DNA of 9,307 nt from assembly GCA_050290145.1 (NCBI GenBank), contig JBNKHC010000063.1, forward strand, positions 1 to 9,307, in the 5' to 3' direction. Under the pieces are notes generated by a model. That model had not been told where the DNA came from and did not search any database. It was given only the letters and a program-made list of their open reading frames with translations. Source of the DNA: Pelagibius sp050290145. Lineage in GTDB: Bacteria > Pseudomonadota > Alphaproteobacteria > Kiloniellales > Kiloniellaceae. Below are positions 5,490-9,307 of the stretch, one piece after another. Position numbers and translations under genes: made by a program. Numbering within the stretch: position 1 is the first letter of the stretch; every line of letters begins with the position of its first letter.

Positions 5490-7313
5490 ATGAAGCTGCG
5501 TTACCTTCTGTTGGTCATTTTCGGTCTGGTGACCGTGGTTCCGCTCGTGCTGTTCTGGGCCTGGCCGCATTCCCAATCAATATCCAACGAACTGGAAGAC
5601 GTCCGGGACCGCCACCTCCTGATCGCGGAGACCCTGGGCATCTCCCTGGAGACCTATCACCGCGACGTGGCGGCGACCTTCAAGCTCATCGCGGACAACC
5701 TGACGGCGCACGGCCATCTGGAAGGGTCCGAGCCGCTGCTGCAGGACCTCAACTTCCGCAATGTCTGCATCTACGATCCGAGCGACCGCCAGATCGAGCT
5801 GCGGATCGACAGCTTCGACAATCGCTGCCCGGATGGGCTTTCTCCTGAAAGCCTCGACTACTACCGCAGTCTCGTCTCGGGCGGGGGCGTTGCCCTGAGC
5901 CCGGCAACGGCCGGTCCGGACGGCTCGCCGACGATCTACATCGCGACGATGCAGGAAGGTCTCCTGGTCGTGGGGGCGCTTTACACCGATTTCTTCATCG
6001 GGCTGGCGGAGAGCATTGCTTTCGGCCGCGAGGGACACGCCATCATCGTCGACCAGACGGGTCAGGTGATGGCGCATCCCAGCGACCAGTGGCGGCGCGA
6101 GCGCCGCAGCTTGGCGAATATAGAACCGGTGCAGCGGATCCTGCGGGGCGAGGCTGGCGTTGCGATCTTCGATGCGCCGATGATGAATACGGAGATGGTC
6201 GCCGCCTTCACGGTGGTCGGTGGCACCGGCTGGGGCGTCCTGGTGATGCAGCCGGTCGACGAGCTGCGCGACCGGGCCGAGCAGGTCAGCCGCTCGGCCA
6301 TGATCGTCGTCGCCATCGGCGTGGTGGTGGCGCTGCTCATCGGGGCCCTGGTGGCCTACTACATGACGCGGCCGCTGCGCGCGGTCTCCCAGGCGGCCCG
6401 GCGCATGGCCGCCGGCGATGCCGAGGCGCGCACCCCGGTCAGCGAAGGCGCTTTTGTGCCCGAGGAGGTGCGCGACCTGCAGACCTCCTTCAATGCCATG
6501 GCCGAGGCCATGGAGCGCTCCAAGCGGGACGAGCACGAGGCAAGGCTGCGCGCCGAGGAGGCCAACCGCTCCAAGTCCGCCTTCCTGGCCAATATGAGCC
6601 ATGAACTGCGCACGCCCTTGAACGCCATTCTCGGCTTCTCCGAAGTGATTCTGGCGGAGACCTTCGGCAAGATCGGCTCGGCGCGCTACGAAGAATACTT
6701 AGAGGACATTCGTGGATCGGCGCGCCATCTGCTGGAGCTGATCAACGATCTGCTGGACCTCTCACGCATTGAGGCGGGCGCGGTGAAGCTGAACGAGGCC
6801 TGGTTCCCGGTCGCCGACGCGCTGGAGGAGAGCGCCGCCATGTTCCGGGAGAACTGCGCCACCGGCGGACTGGAGCTCTCGGTCGAGACTGAGGGCGAAG
6901 GCCGCATCATCCGGGCCGACGGCCGCGCCCTGCGTCAGATCCTTATCAACCTGCTGTCCAACGCGGTGCGGCACACCCCCGCGGGCGGCCGTATCGTGGT
7001 CGGTGCCCGGCCGGCCGCCGACGGCGCCCTCGACATCTTCGTCGCCGACACCGGCGTCGGCATTCCCGCGGGCGACCTGGAGCGCGTCCTGCAGCCCTTC
7101 GAGCAGGTGGCCAGCGACCAGTCCATGCCTCAGGAAGGCACCGGCCTGGGCCTTTCCATCGTCAAGCAGCTGGTCGACCTGCACGGCGGCGAGCTGAAAC
7201 TGGACAGCGAGGTCGGCAAAGGCACGACGGTCACCTTCACCCTGCCGGCGCAGCGCGTGCGCGACGACGTAGCGCGGCGCGACCAGGCCCGCGCCCGCAG
7301 CGCGGCGGACTAG
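5490..7313 (+). CDS. Membrane sensor histidine kinase (dCache-HAMP-HisKA-HATPase_c)
   Basis: This 607-residue inner-membrane kinase should autophosphorylate on histidine and pass the phosphate to a response regulator. Order of parts: transmembrane helix 1 at about 5-24; a periplasmic sensor of about 240 residues (25-267); transmembrane helix 2 at about 269-290; HAMP at 291-343; HisKA from about 360 with the phospho-acceptor H371 in NMSHELRTPLNAI; HATPase_c from about 475 with N-box N487/N491, G1 box DTGVGI (520-525), F537 and G2 box GTGLGLS (550-556). The sensor ends with GREGHAIIVDQTGQVMAHP, typical of a dCache fold. It contains two cysteines, C93 and C113, that could form a disulphide. The HisKA segment LGFSEVILAETFGKIG resembles the PleC/DivJ/PdhS group. 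ATG 5490 follows AGGGGAAG at 5477-5484 and directly begins a signal-anchor helix; the frame is open further upstream but has no such support. There is no receiver domain and no response regulator in the window, so its partner and ligand are unknown. Confidence 0.93.
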   Translation: MKLRYLLLVIFGLVTVVPLVLFWAWPHSQSISNELEDVRDRHLLIAETLGISLETYHRDVAATFKLIADNLTAHGHLEGSEPLLQDLNFRNVCIYDPSDRQIELRIDSFDNRCPDGLSPESLDYYRSLVSGGGVALSPATAGPDGSPTIYIATMQEGLLVVGALYTDFFIGLAESIAFGREGHAIIVDQTGQVMAHPSDQWRRERRSLANIEPVQRILRGEAGVAIFDAPMMNTEMVAAFTVVGGTGWGVLVMQPVDELRDRAEQVSRSAMIVVAIGVVVALLIGALVAYYMTRPLRAVSQAARRMAAGDAEARTPVSEGAFVPEEVRDLQTSFNAMAEAMERSKRDEHEARLRAEEANRSKSAFLANMSHELRTPLNAILGFSEVILAETFGKIGSARYEEYLEDIRGSARHLLELINDLLDLSRIEAGAVKLNEAWFPVADALEESAAMFRENCATGGLELSVETEGEGRIIRADGRALRQILINLLSNAVRHTPAGGRIVVGARPAADGALDIFVADTGVGIPAGDLERVLQPFEQVASDQSMPQEGTGLGLSIVKQLVDLHGGELKLDSEVGKGTTVTFTLPAQRVRDDVARRDQARARSAAD

Positions 7314-7349
7314 GCGCCCTGCGCCGCGCCGCGGCTGAGGCGGCACAAA

Positions 7350-7384
7350 GAAGGGGGTGCGCCGCCGCCGCGGGGCACCCCTTC
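7350..7384. terminator. GC-rich hairpin between converging kinase and nrdJ genes
   Basis: GAAGGGGGTGC (7350-7360) pairs with GCACCCCTTC (7375-7384) with one bulged G, giving a 10-bp stem around a GC-only loop. It lies 36 nt after the kinase stop and 74 nt beyond the nrdJ stop, where a bidirectional terminator is expected. On the minus strand the stem is followed by TTTGTG, a short T tail; on the plus strand no T-run follows. Termination is therefore more plausible for nrdJ. Confidence 0.5.
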
Positions 7385-7405
7385 AAGTTCACAGGGAGAA
7401 CTCAG

Positions 7406-7440
7406 ACGTGAGTCATACAGGTAGGAGGCTCTACGTGAGT
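7406..7440. repeat. Short direct repeat ACGTGAGT downstream of nrdJ
   Basis: ACGTGAGT occurs at 7406-7413 and again at 7433-7440, 27 bp apart, in the gap between the converging genes. It is short enough to be chance, and no function can be assigned. Confidence 0.35.
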
Positions 7441-7457
7441 TACTGTCCTGCTACTCC

Positions 7458-9307
7458 TCATGAGCAGCCACTGGTGCTGCCGCAGGTTGCGCACTTAAGG
7501 CACGTGCCATTGCGCACCAGCGTAAAGTTACCGCACTCCGCACAGGAGTCGCCCTCGTAGCCCTTCATGCGGGCTTCGCGGACGCGCTCCAAGCGCGTGT
7601 CGACCTCGCGGACGACGACGGTCTCGACGGCAACAGCTTCGGCGGAGCCTGCGGAGCCGACGAGCTCTTGGGTGACGCTGCCGGCGGTCACGGTGGTCGT
7701 CTGGGTCGCCCCGGCCGATATTCCCGTGGTTCCGTTGGCAGCGCCGCCGTTCACGACCAGGAGCTGATTGCGCACGAAGCCCTTGGAGGCGTAGCGGCGG
7801 ACGGTTTCCACCGCATCCTCGGGCAGATCCCCCTGGCCGTCGCCGGTGCCCAGGCTGTCCGGCATGATATCAGCCGGTTCCACGTGGGCCAGGTCGTTGC
7901 GGCCGAGGTAGGAGATCGCAAGCTCCCGGAAAATGTAGTCGAGCACGGAGGTGGCCATCTTGATGGTGTCGTTGCCGTCCACCATGCCCGAGGGTTCGAA
8001 ACGCGTGAAGGTGAAGGCCTCCACGTACTCTTCCAGCGGCACGCCGTACTGCAGGCCGATGGAAATCGCGATGGCGAAGTTGTTCATCAGGCTGCGGAAG
8101 GCGGCGCCTTCCTTGTGCATGTCGATGAAGATTTCGCCGACCGAGCCGTCTTCGTATTCGCCGGTACGGAGATAGACTTTATGCCCGCCGACGACGGCTT
8201 TCTGGGTGTAGCCCTTGCGGCGCTGCGGCAGGCGCTGGCGCTCGGTCGCCTTCTCCACGACCCGCTCGATGATGCGTTCGGCGACAATCTGGGCGCGCTC
8301 GGGCTGGCTGGCCGCGGCGACCTTCTCGGCCAGGGTCTCGTCCTCGTTGTCGTCGATGGAGTCGAGGACGCTGGAGGTCAAGGGCTGCGACAGCTTGGAG
8401 CCGTCGCGGTACAGGGCGTTGGCCTTGAGGCCCAGGCGCCAGGACAGCATGTAGGCGTCCTTGCAGTCCTCGACCGAGGCGTCGTTGGGCATGTTGATGG
8501 TCTTGGAGATGGCGCCGGAGATGAAGGGCTGGGCCGCCGCCATCATGCGGATGTGGCTCTCGACCGAGAGGTAGCGCTTGCCGTGGCGGCCGCAGGGATT
8601 GGCGCAGTCGAAGACCGGCAGGTGCGCGTCCTTCAGGCCCGGCGCCCCTTCCAGGGTCATGGCGCCGCAGCAGTAGCTGTTGGCCTGGTCGACCTCCTTC
8701 TTGGTGAAGCCCAGGGCGCTCAGCATGTCGAAGGAGACGTCCTCCAGCTCGGCATGGGTGAAGCCCAGGGCCTTGATGCAGAAGTCCTCGCCCAGGGTCC
8801 ACTTGTTGAAGGCGAACTTGATGTCGAAGGCGCTGGCCAGGCCCGCTTCCAGGGCCTGCAGGGCGGCTTCGGTGAAGCCCTTGGCCTTCAGGCGCTCGTG
8901 GTTGATGCCCGGCGCGTCCAGCAGGGTGCCGTGGCCCACCGCATGGCGGATGATGTTCTCGATCTCGCCTTCGCCGTAGCCCAGGGTGCGCAGGGCCTCG
9001 GGCACCGTGCGGTTGATGATCTTGAAATAGCCGCCGCCGGCCAGCTTCTTGAACTTGACCAGCGCGAAATCGGGCTCGATCCCGGTGGTGTCGCAGTCCA
9101 TGACGAGGCCGATCGTCCCGGTCGGCGCGATCACGGTGGATTGGGCGTTGCGGAAGCCATGGATCTCGCCCAGCGCCAGGGCATTGTCCCAGGCGGCCTT
9201 GGCGGCCTCGACGAGCCTTGCGTCGGGGCAAGTCTTGGCGTCGATCGGCACCGGCTTAATGCTCAGGCCCTCATAGCCCTCGCTCTCGCCGAAGGCGGCC
9301 TGGCGGT
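7458..9307 (-). CDS. nrdJ: Vitamin B12-dependent (class II) ribonucleotide reductase, C-terminal half
   Basis: Adenosylcobalamin-dependent ribonucleotide reductase makes deoxyribonucleotides without oxygen or a partner radical subunit. About 615 residues are in the window and the frame is open to the right edge, so the N-terminal half, including the radical cysteine, is missing. The GTG at 9249-9251 is an internal valine, not a start. Visible landmarks are APTGTIG (9108-9128) with TTGIEPDF, NSYCCGAMTLEGAPGLKDAH, DCANPCGRHGKRYLS, FISGAISKTINMPNDAS and LSWRLGLKANALYRDGSKL. These are followed by a charged helical linker and a TSCPD domain (about 7902-8213, including GSVGEIFIDMHKEGAAFRS and FTFTRFEPSG). 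A Gly/Ala/Thr/Val-rich linker (about 7557-7751) then leads to a tail with six cysteines spaced C-x2-C-x10-C-x2-C-x2-C-x5-C (7461-7544). The tail may bind zinc and shuttle electrons to the active site, as C-terminal cysteines do in other class II enzymes. The gene converges on the kinase. A B12 riboswitch, if present, would lie beyond the window. Confidence 0.95.
   Translation of the reverse strand, partial: RQAAFGESEGYEGLSIKPVPIDAKTCPDARLVEAAKAAWDNALALGEIHGFRNAQSTVIAPTGTIGLVMDCDTTGIEPDFALVKFKKLAGGGYFKIINRTVPEALRTLGYGEGEIENIIRHAVGHGTLLDAPGINHERLKAKGFTEAALQALEAGLASAFDIKFAFNKWTLGEDFCIKALGFTHAELEDVSFDMLSALGFTKKEVDQANSYCCGAMTLEGAPGLKDAHLPVFDCANPCGRHGKRYLSVESHIRMMAAAQPFISGAISKTINMPNDASVEDCKDAYMLSWRLGLKANALYRDGSKLSQPLTSSVLDSIDDNEDETLAEKVAAASQPERAQIVAERIIERVVEKATERQRLPQRRKGYTQKAVVGGHKVYLRTGEYEDGSVGEIFIDMHKEGAAFRSLMNNFAIAISIGLQYGVPLEEYVEAFTFTRFEPSGMVDGNDTIKMATSVLDYIFRELAISYLGRNDLAHVEPADIMPDSLGTGDGQGDLPEDAVETVRRYASKGFVRNQLLVVNGGAANGTTGISAGATQTTTVTAGSVTQELVGSAGSAEAVAVETVVVREVDTRLERVREARMKGYEGDSCAECGNFTLVRNGTCLKCATCGSTSGCS

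Noticed and set aside
5577..6602. Minus-strand open frame of 341 codons
   Set aside because: It is antisense to the kinase sensor and HAMP regions, has no recognisable domain or ribosome site, and mirrors the kinase codon pattern.
9249..9251. GTG as the start codon of nrdJ
   Set aside because: The frame is open to the window edge and the upstream residues (AFGESEGYEGLSIKP) continue the conserved NrdJ sequence, so this is an internal valine.

Overview
This window reads as an ordinary chromosomal stretch from a high-GC alphaproteobacterium, probably in the broad Rhodospirillales group. That placement is an inference. It rests on a B12-dependent class II ribonucleotide reductase with an alphaproteobacterial-style TSCPD plus cysteine tail, a COG3146/DUF482 protein, a 155-residue RidA protein, and a histidine kinase whose dimerisation region looks like the PleC/DivJ/PdhS group. 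I see no tRNA, rRNA, CRISPR array, transposase or phage gene.

Layout from left to right. The minus strand of 1-89 holds the N-terminus of a secreted protein (possibly DUF1194), followed upstream on the same strand by an aldo/keto reductase (189-1172). At about 1240-1890 lies a patch of visibly lower GC with one small plus-strand gene for an exported protein I do not recognise (1457-1738). Its frame continues past two amber codons to an ochre at 1796-1798, so it may be a decayed or shortened gene. Three minus-strand genes follow, transcribed in the order RidA (4622-5089), glutamine-synthetase-family ligase (3180-4556), DUF482 FemAB/GNAT-like protein (1909-3072). Gaps of 65 and 107 bp make a loose operon possible. 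A 400-bp divergent intergenic region (5090-5489) carries several inverted repeats and candidate promoters and separates ridA from a membrane histidine kinase (5490-7313, plus strand). The kinase converges on the C-terminal half of nrdJ (7458-9307, minus strand, running off the right edge), with a GC-rich hairpin between them.

How the genes may work together. The ligase and RidA both fit nitrogen or amine metabolism: gamma-glutamylation of an amine or related substrate, and hydrolysis of reactive enamine/imine intermediates. Neither substrate can be read from sequence. The kinase has no response regulator inside the window, so it is an orphan here and its target is unknown. NrdJ supplies dNTPs and is a housekeeping gene unrelated to its neighbours.

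I did not find a convincing new multi-gene system. The points most worth a second look are the small exported gene with in-frame amber codons in a low-GC patch, the iterated GATAC repeat next to a TATACT box ahead of the kinase, and the hairpin-rich leaders on both sides of the divergent region.
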